Counted from the stretch's first letter, positions 45,095 through 55,470 are shown. The stretch: DNA of 64,000 nt from JANQPX01 sp050633905 (GCA_050633905.1 JBOEHJ010000014.1:25777-89776); one strand, 5' to 3'. Program-made: numbers and translations. The notes: generated by a model not told the origin, from the letters alone.

Positions 45095-45190
45095 GTCTGA
45101 TGAGGCCGTGAGATCGAGCTTGATGGGCGTCCATTGGCATTGACGAGGGCATGAGTTTTGATAGTCATGTCCGGCCCCTCTTCGGAGTTC
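45095..45190 (-). pseudogene. IS5-family transposase remnant
   Basis: On the minus strand, from 45168, the fragment MTIKTHALVNANGRP matches the conserved segment of IS5-type transposases (usual form TTKIHALVNANGRP). A frameshift near 45125 then gives IKLDLTAS, the continuation in another frame. The glycine-arginine stretch before it is in a third frame. No intact ends or inverted repeats were found. Confidence 0.5.
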
Positions 45191-45589
45191 TTGTTTCGAG
45201 GTTAGCTCTGTTCCGCTTCTAGCCATCTTTCGGCCGCTATTAGCGTCTCCATGGCGAGAGTCCATCATGGCTCAAGCAGGAGTGTCGTGGGCATTTGTTG
45301 TAACACGTTATTCATCGAGAATTGGCTAAGTCGACATCCGGAACGGGATGGAACGATCTGGTGGCCTTTTCATCTTGATCCCAAACAATCGCTATCACCC
45401 TTTTTTCAGAGCTGCATTCACTAATGACCTGAGGTGCCCAATCGCTCATTCTCGATTGGTCGCCGTCCTTCTAAAGGTGCCTTTTCCCAGCGAGCTACCG
45501 ACGACGTGGCAGCAATTTGGGCAGCGAACCCTAGAGCTTGGAATCGAACACGTTCTTCCCAGAACAGCCCAGACTTACAGTCGAGGTGA
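45191..45589. other. Stretch without a recognised gene
   Basis: Between the IS5 remnant and the Sel1 remnant I see only short frames with no recognised family. It may contain the lost N-terminal part of the Sel1 gene and the rest of the insertion element. Confidence 0.35.
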
Positions 45590-46276
45590 ACTAGAGGCTT
45601 TCGAGGCCAATGTCACACGAGCGACGCCGATAGCTTCAACACGCTCGGCTACGCCAATGAGGAAGATCTAGGCGTCGACACCGATCGCCCAAAGGCCGTC
45701 CATTATCATCAGCGGGCATGTGATGGCGACAGCGCTTCCGGTTGCCACAAACTGGGATTTGCTTATTTCGACGGGATGGCGGTCGAACAGAACCGGCAAA
45801 AAGCGGCCTCCCTCTTCGAGCAGGCCAGCAGCAACGCTGCTGGATCTTGCAAGAAGCTTGGCAACACCTATAGCAGAGGTGAAGGTCTAAAGGAGGGTCC
45901 GATCAGGACTTTCGCTCGCTACAAGAAGTTCTGCGCGATCAAGGGGGATGATCATCTCTGTAAATACGATTTAAACGATCACTTTATCGCCTATCAACAA
46001 GCGTTGATCAACGCACTCAAAACCGTCGAAGGACTCGGCAATCAATCAAAGCTCGATGAAGCTTCCGCCCTGCTCGATAATCTATCGCGCCTGGATCCGG
46101 TGCAATCGACGGTCTTGGCCGCCACCATAAAATGTGAAATCGCTGCCGATCATCTAAGCGACCACAATCGCGCGGCGACGATCTGCGCTCAAGCCATTAG
46201 GCTGGCAAAAGACAGAGAAAATAACGGTGCCTTGATCGCAAATCTGCGGAGATTGAAGGCCGGCATCAAACCTTAA
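45590..46276 (+). pseudogene. Sel1-repeat protein remnant
   Basis: The frame opens after a stop at 45587 and codes for at least two Sel1-like repeats: SFNTLGYANEEDLGVDTD then KAVHYHQRACDGDSASGCHK, and a further KAASLFEQASSNAAGSCKKL with LGNTYSRGEG. The last part (about 46000-46276) is helical, TPR-like. No start codon lies upstream in the frame except an ATG at 45776 within a repeat, so the N-terminus and signal peptide appear lost. It could still yield a short protein from 45776 (166 residues). Confidence 0.5.
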
Positions 46277-46497
46277 GGTAACGCTTCCTCAAGTAGTCGG
46301 AATGATGACCCTTGAGAAGAACCACAGAGATGGGAATTGATGCCGTGTTTGAACGATGGTGAGGTGGTCGCAAATAGGTGGAGCGCGACGACGTGACTCC
46401 GCTTGGGCGAAACCCGACGCTGCAATCAAGTGAGATTACAGAACAGTGATTGCGCTTCATGCAAGGTGTTCGTCTAGGCATCCCAATCGTAGATAAA

Positions 46498-47907
46498 TCA
46501 AATATGCAAAGGTAATCCATGGGTAGCCAATGCAGCTTCTTTAACTGCTTCTTCCAGCGTAGGGTGAGCATGACAAGTACGGGCAAGATCCTCCGAAGAA
46601 GCCCCGAACTCAATCGCTAACGCAGCCTCGGCGATCATGGTGCCTGCATCCTCACCGATAATATGAACACCGAGAAGTCGGTCAGTTTCGGCGTCCGCTA
46701 AGATTTTAACAAATCCGTCGGTATGGCCCGTAGCACGAGCCCTTGAGTTGGCAGAAAATGGGAACTTGCCAACTTTGAATGCGATGCCAGCCTCCCTCAA
46801 ATCTTCCTCAGTCTTGCCCACAGAAGCAACTTCCGGCGCCGTGTAAACAACGGCCGGAATTGCATCATAGTTGATGTGAGGCTTCTGGCCCGCCAGACGC
46901 TCTGCCAGGGTGACACCTTCATCTTCTGCCTTATGAGCGAGCATGGGCCCAGCGATGACATCGCCGATCGCATAAATGCCATCGACAGCAGTTGCGAGGT
47001 TCTGATCAACCTCTATTCTTCCATAATTATCTGTCGTCAGTCCTACGTTCTCAAGTCCAAGATTTTCAGTATATGGTCGCCGTCCGATAGCAACTAGAAC
47101 CACATCTGCTTTCATCGTTTCAGACTCACCGCCATCGGCAGGCTCGGTTCTTATGACTAAGCGATCAGATGTCTTATCGATATCCGCAACTTTCGTTCCG
47201 AGCATAAAGCCAAGGCCTTGCCGTGAAAGCAATCTCTGGAATTGCTTGGCAACCTCAAAATCCATTCCAGGCGTAATACGGTCTAGATATTCAACAACGG
47301 TGACCTTCGCACCAAGCCGCCGCCATACCGTGCCAAGTTCTAGCCCGATATAACCAGCGCCGACAACAACCAGATGGCCAGGTACTTCATCGAGTTCCAA
47401 CGCACCAGTGGAAGAAACGACACGCTTCTCATCGATATCAACGCCGGGAAGAGAGACAACATCGGAGCCAGTAGCGATAATGATGTTTTTTGTGTTGAGA
47501 TCTCGTTGGCCCCCATCATTGAGTTGGACGCCTACCTGTCCCTTGGCAAGAATCTGGCCGGTCCCTTTTATCGATGTAATTTTGTTCTTTCGAAGCAGGA
47601 ACTCCACACCCTGAGTTAGTTCCTTGACGACTTTGTCTTTGTGCTCCTGCATCGTGTTGAGATCAAGATCGACGGCACCCAATGTAATGCCATGAGCATT
47701 CATACCATTCAGAGCACCGACATAGAGTTCGGACGAGTGCAAAAGTGCTTTGGAGGGGATACAACCGACATTGAGGCAGGTGCCACCCAACGCTTCTCTC
47801 TTCTCGACACATGCAGTTTTCAACCCAAGCTGCGCGGCTCGGATGGCGGCGACGTAACCGCCAGGTCCACCACCAATCACAACCACGTCAAAATCATCTT
47901 CACCCAT
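46498..47907 (-). CDS. lpdA: Dihydrolipoamide dehydrogenase (E3)
   Basis: A 469-residue flavoprotein disulfide reductase that re-oxidises lipoyl groups of 2-oxoacid dehydrogenases. FAD binding GGGPGGYVAAIRAAQLG (about 12-28), redox-active disulfide GGTCLNVGCIPSKAL (about 41-55), NAD region GAGYIGLELGTVWRRLG, and C-terminal His-Glu active pair in HAHPTLEEA are all present. It is the last gene of the mdh-sucCDAB-lpd cluster. The 108-base gap from sucB contains no other gene. Confidence 0.95.
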   Translation of the reverse strand: MGEDDFDVVVIGGGPGGYVAAIRAAQLGLKTACVEKREALGGTCLNVGCIPSKALLHSSELYVGALNGMNAHGITLGAVDLDLNTMQEHKDKVVKELTQGVEFLLRKNKITSIKGTGQILAKGQVGVQLNDGGQRDLNTKNIIIATGSDVVSLPGVDIDEKRVVSSTGALELDEVPGHLVVVGAGYIGLELGTVWRRLGAKVTVVEYLDRITPGMDFEVAKQFQRLLSRQGLGFMLGTKVADIDKTSDRLVIRTEPADGGESETMKADVVLVAIGRRPYTENLGLENVGLTTDNYGRIEVDQNLATAVDGIYAIGDVIAGPMLAHKAEDEGVTLAERLAGQKPHINYDAIPAVVYTAPEVASVGKTEEDLREAGIAFKVGKFPFSANSRARATGHTDGFVKILADAETDRLLGVHIIGEDAGTMIAEAALAIEFGASSEDLARTCHAHPTLEEAVKEAALATHGLPLHI

Positions 47908-48015
47908 TCAACCTACCGCCCTTCCAGAACTTCTTAACTTGAACTCTTCAATTGAGTTCCAACATGTTCGCATCCCGCCATTCCTGAAGATCAACAAATC
48001 GCGGGGGTTTCCATC

Positions 48016-49323
48016 TTAGACATCAAGCAATAGTCGTTCCGGATCCTCTATATATTCTTTGACTTTGATCAAGAACGTAACGGCCTCACGACCGTCGACA
48101 ATCCGATGATCATAACTCAGTGCAAGGTACATCATTGGCCGAATGACGATTTCACCATCGACAGCAATAGGACGTTCTTGAATTTTGTGCATCCCAAGGA
48201 TGCCGACCTGAGGAGGATTAAGAATAGGCGAGCTCATTAAAGAACCGTAAACACCACCATTCGAGATGGTGAACGTACCACCGACCAAATCATTCATAGC
48301 CAGCTTGCCGTCACGGGCCTTGAGCCCGAGGTCATTGATTGTTTTCTCCAGGTCCGCAAACCCTAAACGATCGGCATCGCGTAAGACAGGAACAACTAAG
48401 CCACTCGGTGTGCCAACGGCGACGCCAATATCATAATGATGCTTGTAGACAATCTCATCCCCGTCGATCTCTGCATTCAAAGCAGGGATTTCGCGAAGCG
48501 CGTTGATCGTGGCTTGAACGAAGAAGGACATAAATCCTAGCTTGACATCATGCTTGCTGGAAAATGCTTCTTGGTAACGCTTTCGAAGAGCGATCACATT
48601 GCTCAGATCAGCTTCATTGTAAGTCGTCAAGATCGCAGCAGTATTTTGAGCCTCCTTGAGACGCTCAGCAATTCGCCGCCTAAGGCGGGTCATCTTGACA
48701 CGTTCTTCTCGACCAGTGGGATTCTGGGTTGTTGCACTTGTCGTAGCCGGTGGCACTTGCGCGGAAGCCCCCTGTTGTGCTGGCACCGGTTCTAAAGGCG
48801 TTTTGGCCACTTGCTCGGCTTTAGGCGTCTCCCCCACAGGCTGCGGAACTGGCGATGAAGAGCCACTCGTCCCAGCTTGTTTCATCGCGGATAAGACATC
48901 GCCTTTCGTTATGTTCCCTTTAGGACCCGTTGGCGCTATCTGACTGAGGTTGACATCGTTTTCCTCGGCAAGCTTGCGAACTGCTGGCGCAACATTTAGC
49001 TGATTTTCTTGATCTTTACTTGGTTCAGGATTAACAGCTTGTTCAGCAGAAACAGACGAAGACGCCTTTGCTTCAACTTTCGTGCCATCCTCATTGATCG
49101 CCCCCAGCAATGCGCCGACTTCGACCTCAGCACCCTGCTCAACAAGGATCTCAGCGAGCGTTCCAGTGGCCGGAGCATTGTACTCCAGCGTCACCTTATC
49201 TGTTTCAAGCTCGACGAGAGGTTCGTCTGCCTGGACTGTTTCACCAATCTGCTTGAACCACCGGGCTACGGTTGCCTCGGTCACTGATTCACCAAGGCTG
49301 GGTACTCGAATTTCGACGCTCAT
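48016..49323 (-). CDS. sucB: 2-Oxoglutarate dehydrogenase E2 (dihydrolipoyl succinyltransferase)
   Basis: A 435-residue E2 core protein. One N-terminal lipoyl domain carries the lipoylated lysine in ETDKVTLEY (about K43). A Pro/Ala/Gln-rich linker follows, then a peripheral subunit-binding domain (VAPAVRKLAEENDVNLSQI, about 111-129), a second linker and the catalytic domain ending in SYDHRIVDGREAVTFL, with the active histidine. It forms the 24-mer core of the complex in the cytoplasm, with SucA and LpdA from adjacent genes. Confidence 0.96.
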   Translation of the reverse strand: MSVEIRVPSLGESVTEATVARWFKQIGETVQADEPLVELETDKVTLEYNAPATGTLAEILVEQGAEVEVGALLGAINEDGTKVEAKASSSVSAEQAVNPEPSKDQENQLNVAPAVRKLAEENDVNLSQIAPTGPKGNITKGDVLSAMKQAGTSGSSSPVPQPVGETPKAEQVAKTPLEPVPAQQGASAQVPPATTSATTQNPTGREERVKMTRLRRRIAERLKEAQNTAAILTTYNEADLSNVIALRKRYQEAFSSKHDVKLGFMSFFVQATINALREIPALNAEIDGDEIVYKHHYDIGVAVGTPSGLVVPVLRDADRLGFADLEKTINDLGLKARDGKLAMNDLVGGTFTISNGGVYGSLMSSPILNPPQVGILGMHKIQERPIAVDGEIVIRPMMYLALSYDHRIVDGREAVTFLIKVKEYIEDPERLLLDV

Positions 49324-49369
49324 TTCTTTCCTCAGCGGAGCATAACCTGTATTCGGTTACAGGCTCTCT

Positions 49370-52222
49370 CTATAGGGTCAATGCCTCATCAACCAGCTTT
49401 GCTTGTTCACGCATATGCTGTTCATGAGATCCAGTTGCGGGAGATGGCGCAGCCTTTCTCCCGGCAAAAATGGGTCTCGTCTGATCAAACCCAAGCTCAG
49501 CGAAAACGGTCTCCAACCGTGGAGCGACAAAACTCCAGGATCCCATGTTGCGCGGCTCTTCTTGACACCAGACCAGCGAGATCGAGTTCTTATAACGGAG
49601 CAGTTCTTCGGCAAGAACTTCGGAAGGGAATGGAGCAATTTGCTCCAGTCGCACCAACGCCACACGATCATCCAAACCCTTTTCGCCTCGTGCATCCTGC
49701 AGGTCGTAGAAAACTTTGCCCGAACAAAGAACAACACGTTCAATCTTCGTGTCGCGCTTGGAAGGTGCATGCTCATACATAACCCGATGGAAGCTGCTGC
49801 CGACGACCATATCCGCAAATGTCGAGACACACCGCTTATGGCGAAGCAGGGACTTTGGTGTCATGACGATCAGCGGCTTGCGGAAATCACGGTTGAGCTG
49901 CCGCCGTAATGCATGGAAATAGGAAGCTGGCGTTGAGGGGTAAAGGACTTGGATATTGTCGTCGGCATAGAGCTGCAAGAATCGTTCAAGCCGAGCCGAG
50001 CTATGCTCCGGCCCCTGACCTTCAAAGCCGTGCGGCAATAGGCATACCAACCCAGACATTCGCAACCATTTCGCTTCACCTGCAGCGATGAACTGATCAA
50101 AGTAAACTTGGGCACCGTTGCAGAAATCACCAAACTGTGCCTCCCAAAGAACCAAGGAATTGGGATCGGCCAACGAGTAGCCATACTCAAAGCCCAAGAC
50201 ACCTTCTTCTGAGAGAAAGCTATCGACGACCTCGAAATGGGCCTGACCGTCTTTGAGGTTGGTCAGCGGTATATATCGTTCTTCCGTTTCCTGATCGTAG
50301 AGAACTGCATGCCGTTGCGAAAAAGTTCCCCGACCGCAATCCTGTCCACTCAACCGGACCTGGTGCCCCTCAAGTAGGAGACTTCCGAAAGCCAGATGCT
50401 CGGCGGTGGCCCAGTCAATGCTCTCACCAGCTTCAATATTCTTTCGCCGTTGGCCAATAATCCGCACAAGTTTCCGGTGGATATGATGGTTCTCCGGAAT
50501 GGATGTCATCGTCAAACCGATATCACGGAGAAGCTTTTCTTCGACAGCCGTTGAACCGCGCTCATATTCAGACGGTGCTCGGCTCAACCCTTTCCAAGCC
50601 CCCTCCAGCCAATCAGCGCTATTCATCTTATATCCAGCCGAGGCTTCAAAAGCAGCGCTCAGCTGATCCTGGAAGTTCTTGTAGGTCGCCTCGACTTCAT
50701 CCTCAACGATGACGCCCTCTTCAACCAGTCTCTGGCCATAGACCTGACGCGCGGTTGGATGCTGGGCGATCCGGCGATACATCAGTGGCTGGGTAAAGCT
50801 TGGCTCATCCGCTTCATTGTGACCGTGACGACGGTAGCACCAAAGATCGATCACCACATCTTTTTGAAACTTATGCCGAAATTCCGACGCCAAGAGCGCG
50901 ACATGGACGACGGCCTCGGGATCATCACCATTGACATGAAAGATGGGGGCTTGCACAGAACGCGCCACGTCGGAGGGGTAGGGCGACGAGCGTGCATAGG
51001 CGGGACTCGTCGTAAAGCCAATCTGATTATTGACGATGAGATGAATGGTGCCGCCGGTCCTAAATCCCTTAAGCTCCGACATTTCGAAGCCTTCATGGAC
51101 CACACCTTGCCCGGCAAATGCTGCATCACCATGAAGCAACAAACCCATCGTTCTCAAATAATCGGCTTTGCTCCTTTGGGTTTGCTTGGCTCGAACTTTC
51201 CCCAGGACAACCGGATTGACCGCTTCAAGGTGAGAAGGGTTAGCCGTGAGGCTGAGATGGACTTTCTTGCCATCGGCCAATTCTCGATCGTTAGACGTGC
51301 CAAGATGGTATTTAACATCACCTGATCCCAACACGTCGTCGACCACAACACCGCCTTGAAACTCGGAGAAGATCGCGGTGTAGGATTTGCCCATGACATT
51401 AGCAAGAACATTGAGCCGTCCACGATGGGGCATGCCGATGACGATCTCATCGACGCCAAACTCCGCCGATTTTTGAATAATCGTTTCCAATGCTGGAACC
51501 GTGCTCTCCCCGCCATCCAAGCCAAACCGCTTCGTTCCAGGGAACTTGACGTGAAGAAAACGTTCAAAACCCTCTGCTTCGGTAAGTGATTGCAGCAGTT
51601 TCTTCTTGCCATCAACAGTCGGCTTCAGAAGGTTATGTGAGCCCTCCATCACCGCTTGTATCCAGGCTTTTTGATCCTGTTCCTGGATATGCATGAACTC
51701 CACGCCAATGGTAGTGCTATAAGTCTGACGCAGAATGGTGATGATTTGGCGAAGCGTTGCCTTTTCCAGGCCCAAAACATTGTCGAGGAAAAACTCTCTG
51801 TCTAAATCCTCTTCGCCAAAACCATAATTGGCAGGATCAAGCTCGGGATGGGCTTCGTTGCGGCTGAGCTGCAAGGGATCTAGATCAGCGAGAAGGTGAC
51901 CACGCACCCTGTAGGCGCGGATCAGCATGACAACACGCAGATGATCAAGGATCAGGCGCTTTGAACGCTCGCCATCAAAATCGATGACGTCATCGGACCT
52001 GTTGACAATTGCAGCACTAAGTTCGCTCGGGCGTTGCTCTAGCGCTTTCTTGCTTTGCCGGAACAATTGTTGAGTTTCCGGCCCCAACTCATCAAAATAT
52101 TGTCGCCAGCTCTCGTCGACATCATCGGGGTTATCGAGATAACGACCATAAAGATCTTCGATGAAGCCGCCGTTTCCTCCGTAGAGAAAGGCGCTTTGTT
52201 CTAATTCAATGCGTGAAGCCAT
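49370..52222 (-). CDS. sucA: 2-Oxoglutarate dehydrogenase E1
   Basis: A 950-residue thiamine diphosphate enzyme that decarboxylates 2-oxoglutarate. The N-terminus ELEQSAFLYGGNGGFIEDLY is the segment that docks to E2. HRGRLNVLANVMGKSYTAIF, GDVKYHLGTSNDRE and GDAAFAGQGVVHEGFEMS belong to the ThDP domain, and VLWEAQFGDFCNGAQVYFDQ to the transketolase-like central domain. The length is typical. It lies 86 bases after sucD and 46 bases before sucB, within the leftward TCA operon. Confidence 0.97.
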   Translation of the reverse strand: MASRIELEQSAFLYGGNGGFIEDLYGRYLDNPDDVDESWRQYFDELGPETQQLFRQSKKALEQRPSELSAAIVNRSDDVIDFDGERSKRLILDHLRVVMLIRAYRVRGHLLADLDPLQLSRNEAHPELDPANYGFGEEDLDREFFLDNVLGLEKATLRQIITILRQTYSTTIGVEFMHIQEQDQKAWIQAVMEGSHNLLKPTVDGKKKLLQSLTEAEGFERFLHVKFPGTKRFGLDGGESTVPALETIIQKSAEFGVDEIVIGMPHRGRLNVLANVMGKSYTAIFSEFQGGVVVDDVLGSGDVKYHLGTSNDRELADGKKVHLSLTANPSHLEAVNPVVLGKVRAKQTQRSKADYLRTMGLLLHGDAAFAGQGVVHEGFEMSELKGFRTGGTIHLIVNNQIGFTTSPAYARSSPYPSDVARSVQAPIFHVNGDDPEAVVHVALLASEFRHKFQKDVVIDLWCYRRHGHNEADEPSFTQPLMYRRIAQHPTARQVYGQRLVEEGVIVEDEVEATYKNFQDQLSAAFEASAGYKMNSADWLEGAWKGLSRAPSEYERGSTAVEEKLLRDIGLTMTSIPENHHIHRKLVRIIGQRRKNIEAGESIDWATAEHLAFGSLLLEGHQVRLSGQDCGRGTFSQRHAVLYDQETEERYIPLTNLKDGQAHFEVVDSFLSEEGVLGFEYGYSLADPNSLVLWEAQFGDFCNGAQVYFDQFIAAGEAKWLRMSGLVCLLPHGFEGQGPEHSSARLERFLQLYADDNIQVLYPSTPASYFHALRRQLNRDFRKPLIVMTPKSLLRHKRCVSTFADMVVGSSFHRVMYEHAPSKRDTKIERVVLCSGKVFYDLQDARGEKGLDDRVALVRLEQIAPFPSEVLAEELLRYKNSISLVWCQEEPRNMGSWSFVAPRLETVFAELGFDQTRPIFAGRKAAPSPATGSHEQHMREQAKLVDEALTL

Positions 52223-52308
52223 GATAACGATCTACATCAAGTGTTGTTGGGCATAGGCAAACCTTACTCGGCTCACCGTACTTTGGACCGATATAGTTAA
52301 CAAATAGT

Positions 52309-53184
52309 TTAGTTGGCGATCACCTCAAGCATCGCTGCCCCGATCGTCGCCGGGCTGTCGGCAACCTTAATGCCAGCATCCCTCATAGCCGCCATCTTTT
52401 CCTCAGCACCACCTTTGCCTCCGGCGATGATCGCACCCGCATGTCCCATGCGCCGACCAGGAGGGGCTGTGCGTCCCGCGATAAAACCCACGACAGGTTT
52501 TTTTGTTCCAGAACTCTTCAAGAAGTCAGCCCCTTCCTCTTCGGCTGTGCCACCAATCTCGCCAATCATGATAATGCCTTCAGTCTCCGGATCCTCGACG
52601 AACAATTCCAGGCAATCGATGAAGTCCGTCCCGTTGACGGGATCGCCACCGATGCCGATACACGTGCTCTGGCCAAGCTCGGCGGCCGTCGTCTGGGCCA
52701 CAGCCTCGTAGGTCAGCGTCCCGGACCGGGAAACGATGCCAATCTTGCCGCGCATATGGATGTGGCCAGGCATGATCCCGATTTTGCAGCCGGCAGGCGT
52801 GATCACACCTGGACAATTGGGGCCGATGAGTCTCGATTTTGAGCCCACGAGAGCTCTCTTGACGCGAACCATATCGATGACTGGGATGCCTTCGGTGATA
52901 CAAACGACTAAGCCGACTTCGGCATCGATGGCCTCTAAGATCGCATCAGCTGCGAAGGCTGCCGGCACATAAATCACCGAAGCGTCGGCATCGGTTGCAT
53001 CGACCGCATCAGCAACAGTATCAAAGACAGGGAGGCCCAAATGGCTGGAACCACCTTTGCCAGGTGTCACGCCGCCGACCATCTTGGTACCGTAAGCGAT
53101 CGCCTGTTCCGAATGGAACGTTCCCTGGGCGCCTGTAAAACCCTGGCAGATCACCTTGGTGTCGCGATCGATCAGAACTGACAT
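52309..53184 (-). CDS. sucD: Succinyl-CoA synthetase alpha subunit
   Basis: A 291-residue subunit with a CoA-binding domain (GFTGAQGTFHSEQAIAYGTK, about 16-35) and the phosphohistidine near the C-terminus in RMGHAGAIIAGGKGGA (H near 246). GPNCPGVITP and the SRSGTLTYEAV motif (about 152-162) are typical. With SucC it interconverts succinyl-CoA and succinate with NTP formation. It overlaps sucC by one base (TGATG). Confidence 0.97.
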   Translation of the reverse strand: MSVLIDRDTKVICQGFTGAQGTFHSEQAIAYGTKMVGGVTPGKGGSSHLGLPVFDTVADAVDATDADASVIYVPAAFAADAILEAIDAEVGLVVCITEGIPVIDMVRVKRALVGSKSRLIGPNCPGVITPAGCKIGIMPGHIHMRGKIGIVSRSGTLTYEAVAQTTAAELGQSTCIGIGGDPVNGTDFIDCLELFVEDPETEGIIMIGEIGGTAEEEGADFLKSSGTKKPVVGFIAGRTAPPGRRMGHAGAIIAGGKGGAEEKMAAMRDAGIKVADSPATIGAAMLEVIAN

Positions 53185-54353
53185 CAGGCTGCTTTCTTCA
53201 CGGCGTTGACGACCTTTTCTGCAGCGTCGGCAAGGTCGCTCGCGGCCGTGATCGCAAGACCCGATTCGCTCAAAATCTGCTTGCCCAGAGCAACATTGGT
53301 GCCTTCGAGCCGGACGACCAACGGCACGCCCACATTCACCTCACGCGCCGCTGCCACAACACCCTCAGCAATGACATCGCAACGCATGATCCCGCCGAAG
53401 ATATTGACCAGAACGCCTTCCACCTTTGGATCCGAAAGCAGCAGCTTGAAGGCAGCCGTCACACGCTCCTTAGTAGCGCCGCCGCCGACATCGAGAAAAT
53501 TGGCAGGGGCTGCACCGTAGAGTTTGATGATATCCATCGTTGCCATAGCCAAGCCAGCACCATTGACCATACAGCCGATGCTTCCATCCAGTTTGATATA
53601 GTTCAGATCATGTCGGCTGGCTTCGATCTCATGGGGATCTTCTTCATCCAAATCCCGAAGCTCTGCAATCCTGGGCTGACGATAGGTGGCATTACTATCG
53701 AAGTTCATTTTCGCATCGAGCGCCACTAGATCGCCGGCCTTCGTGACCACCAGGGGATTGATTTCTACCAAGCTCGCATCACGTTCAACGAACGCCCGAT
53801 AAAGGCCACTCATGAAGGCAATAGACTTCCCGATCTGCTTGCCCTCAAGCCCCAGGCCAAAGGCGAGCTGTCGGCCATGGAACGATTCAAAACCGATGGC
53901 CGGATCGATGCTCACCTTCTTGATCTTGTCCGGCGTCTTGGCTGCAACCTCCTCGATATCCATGCCGCCCTCGGTGGACGCCATAAACGTCACGCAGGAG
54001 CTACCCCGGTCAATCACGAGACTGAGATAAAGCTCGCGGTCAATCTCACAGCCATCCTCGATGAAGACCCGACGCACTTCCTTGCCCGCTTTATCCGTTT
54101 GATGGGTCACGAGCATCATGCCCAGCATATCTTTGGTGAACTGACGGACTTCTTCAATCGACTTTGCCAGTTTGACGCCACCGCCTTTGCCACGCCCACC
54201 TGCATGGATCTGCGCCTTGACGACCCAGATCGGACCACCAAGCTTGCGTGCCGCCGCTTCTGCCTCCTCCGGCGTATAAGCGACCTGCCCTCTTTGGACA
54301 TTGACGCCATACTCCTTGAGGAGAGCCTTGGCCTGGTATTCATGGATATTCAT
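53184..54353 (-). CDS. sucC: Succinyl-CoA synthetase beta subunit
   Basis: A 389-residue subunit with an ATP-grasp domain (VVKAQIHAGGRGKGGGVKLA, about 44-63) and a C-terminal CoA-ligase domain (GGATKERVTAAFKLLLSDP, about 288-306, with VLVNIFGGIMRCDVIAEG next). MNIHEYQAKALLKEYGV is the usual N-terminus. It lies 63 bases after mdh and overlaps sucD by one base. Whether it uses ATP or GTP cannot be told from the sequence. Confidence 0.97.
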   Translation of the reverse strand: MNIHEYQAKALLKEYGVNVQRGQVAYTPEEAEAAARKLGGPIWVVKAQIHAGGRGKGGGVKLAKSIEEVRQFTKDMLGMMLVTHQTDKAGKEVRRVFIEDGCEIDRELYLSLVIDRGSSCVTFMASTEGGMDIEEVAAKTPDKIKKVSIDPAIGFESFHGRQLAFGLGLEGKQIGKSIAFMSGLYRAFVERDASLVEINPLVVTKAGDLVALDAKMNFDSNATYRQPRIAELRDLDEEDPHEIEASRHDLNYIKLDGSIGCMVNGAGLAMATMDIIKLYGAAPANFLDVGGGATKERVTAAFKLLLSDPKVEGVLVNIFGGIMRCDVIAEGVVAAAREVNVGVPLVVRLEGTNVALGKQILSESGLAITAASDLADAAEKVVNAVKKAA

Positions 54354-54416
54354 GACCGCCCCGATCCACTTGTCGCCACAAGTCTCGTCAGTGCCGTGTC
54401 GAAGAGGACCCTATCG

Positions 54417-55364
54417 TCAGAGCTGGACAGCGGCACAGAGGTCTTCGACCGCCTGAACCGAATGCTCGAATGCTCCGCGCTCTTCTGCATTCATCTCGAC
54501 CTCGATGACACGCTCAACACCACTGGCACCGATGATCGTCGGCACACCGACATAGTAGCCAGAAACACCATACTGGCCGTCAAGGTGAGCTGCGCAGGGG
54601 AGAACACGTTTCTGATCGAGGAGATAAGCTTCAGCCATCTGGATCGCCGAAGCCGCCGGCGCATAGAAAGCCGACCCCGTCTTCAGAAGTTTGACAATCT
54701 CAGCGCCACCATCTCTGGTTCGCTGAACGATTTGGTCCAAACGCTCTTGTGTCGTCCAGCCCATCTTCACCAGGTCAGGCAAGGGAATGCCGGCGACCGT
54801 CGAATAGCGGGTCAGGGGAACCATGGTATCGCCATGCCCACCGAGAACGAAGGCTGAGATGTCTTCGACGGAGACACCGAACTCCTCGGCCAAGAAGAAA
54901 CGGAACCTGGCTGAATCGAGGACACCAGCCATGCCGACAACCTTGTTGGCCGGCAAACCGCTTGCCTTTTGCATCGCCCAAACCATGGCATCCAGCGGGT
55001 TGGTGATCACAATGACAAAGGCATCCGGACAATTCTTCTGGATATGACCGGCTACCGTCTTGATCACACCTGCATTGGTGGCGATGAGATCATCGCGGCT
55101 CATACCAGGTTTTCTTGGAATACCCGCCGTCACGATGACGACGTCGGCATCAGCGAGGGCCTCGCCATAATCATTCGTGCCCGTGACATTGGCATTGAAG
55201 CATTCGACCGGAGAGGCTTCCACCAAGTCGAGTGCCTTCCCAGCAGGCATATCCTCAACGATATCAAACAATGTGATATCACCCAGCTGTTTTTGGCCAG
55301 CCAGGAGAGCGAGGGTGCCGCCGATCTGGCCAGCACCGATAAGTGCGATTTTTTTGCGCGCCAT
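54417..55364 (-). CDS. mdh: Malate dehydrogenase (LDH-like type)
   Basis: About 315 residues. NAD binding IALIGAGQIGGTLALLAGQK, substrate arginines in VTAGIPRKPGMSRDDLIATN, the loop ITNPLDAMVW, and catalytic histidine in LGGHGDTMVPLTRYSTV are all present. This is the LDH-like group used in alphaproteobacteria. It oxidises malate to oxaloacetate in the TCA cycle. The ATG at 55364 was chosen over 55409 because MARKKIALIGAG is the family start. It is the first gene of the mdh-sucCDAB-lpd cluster. Confidence 0.96.
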   Translation of the reverse strand: MARKKIALIGAGQIGGTLALLAGQKQLGDITLFDIVEDMPAGKALDLVEASPVECFNANVTGTNDYGEALADADVVIVTAGIPRKPGMSRDDLIATNAGVIKTVAGHIQKNCPDAFVIVITNPLDAMVWAMQKASGLPANKVVGMAGVLDSARFRFFLAEEFGVSVEDISAFVLGGHGDTMVPLTRYSTVAGIPLPDLVKMGWTTQERLDQIVQRTRDGGAEIVKLLKTGSAFYAPAASAIQMAEAYLLDQKRVLPCAAHLDGQYGVSGYYVGVPTIIGASGVERVIEVEMNAEERGAFEHSVQAVEDLCAAVQL

Positions 55365-55470
55365 AGTTGAGATTCGATGCCTTTGCTGCGATGCGATGAG
55401 GTCGGTCAATGTGCTTCGTGGTTGTAGCTGACCGTTTCATGTATCGCAAGCACTTGCAACGCTGACGCTG

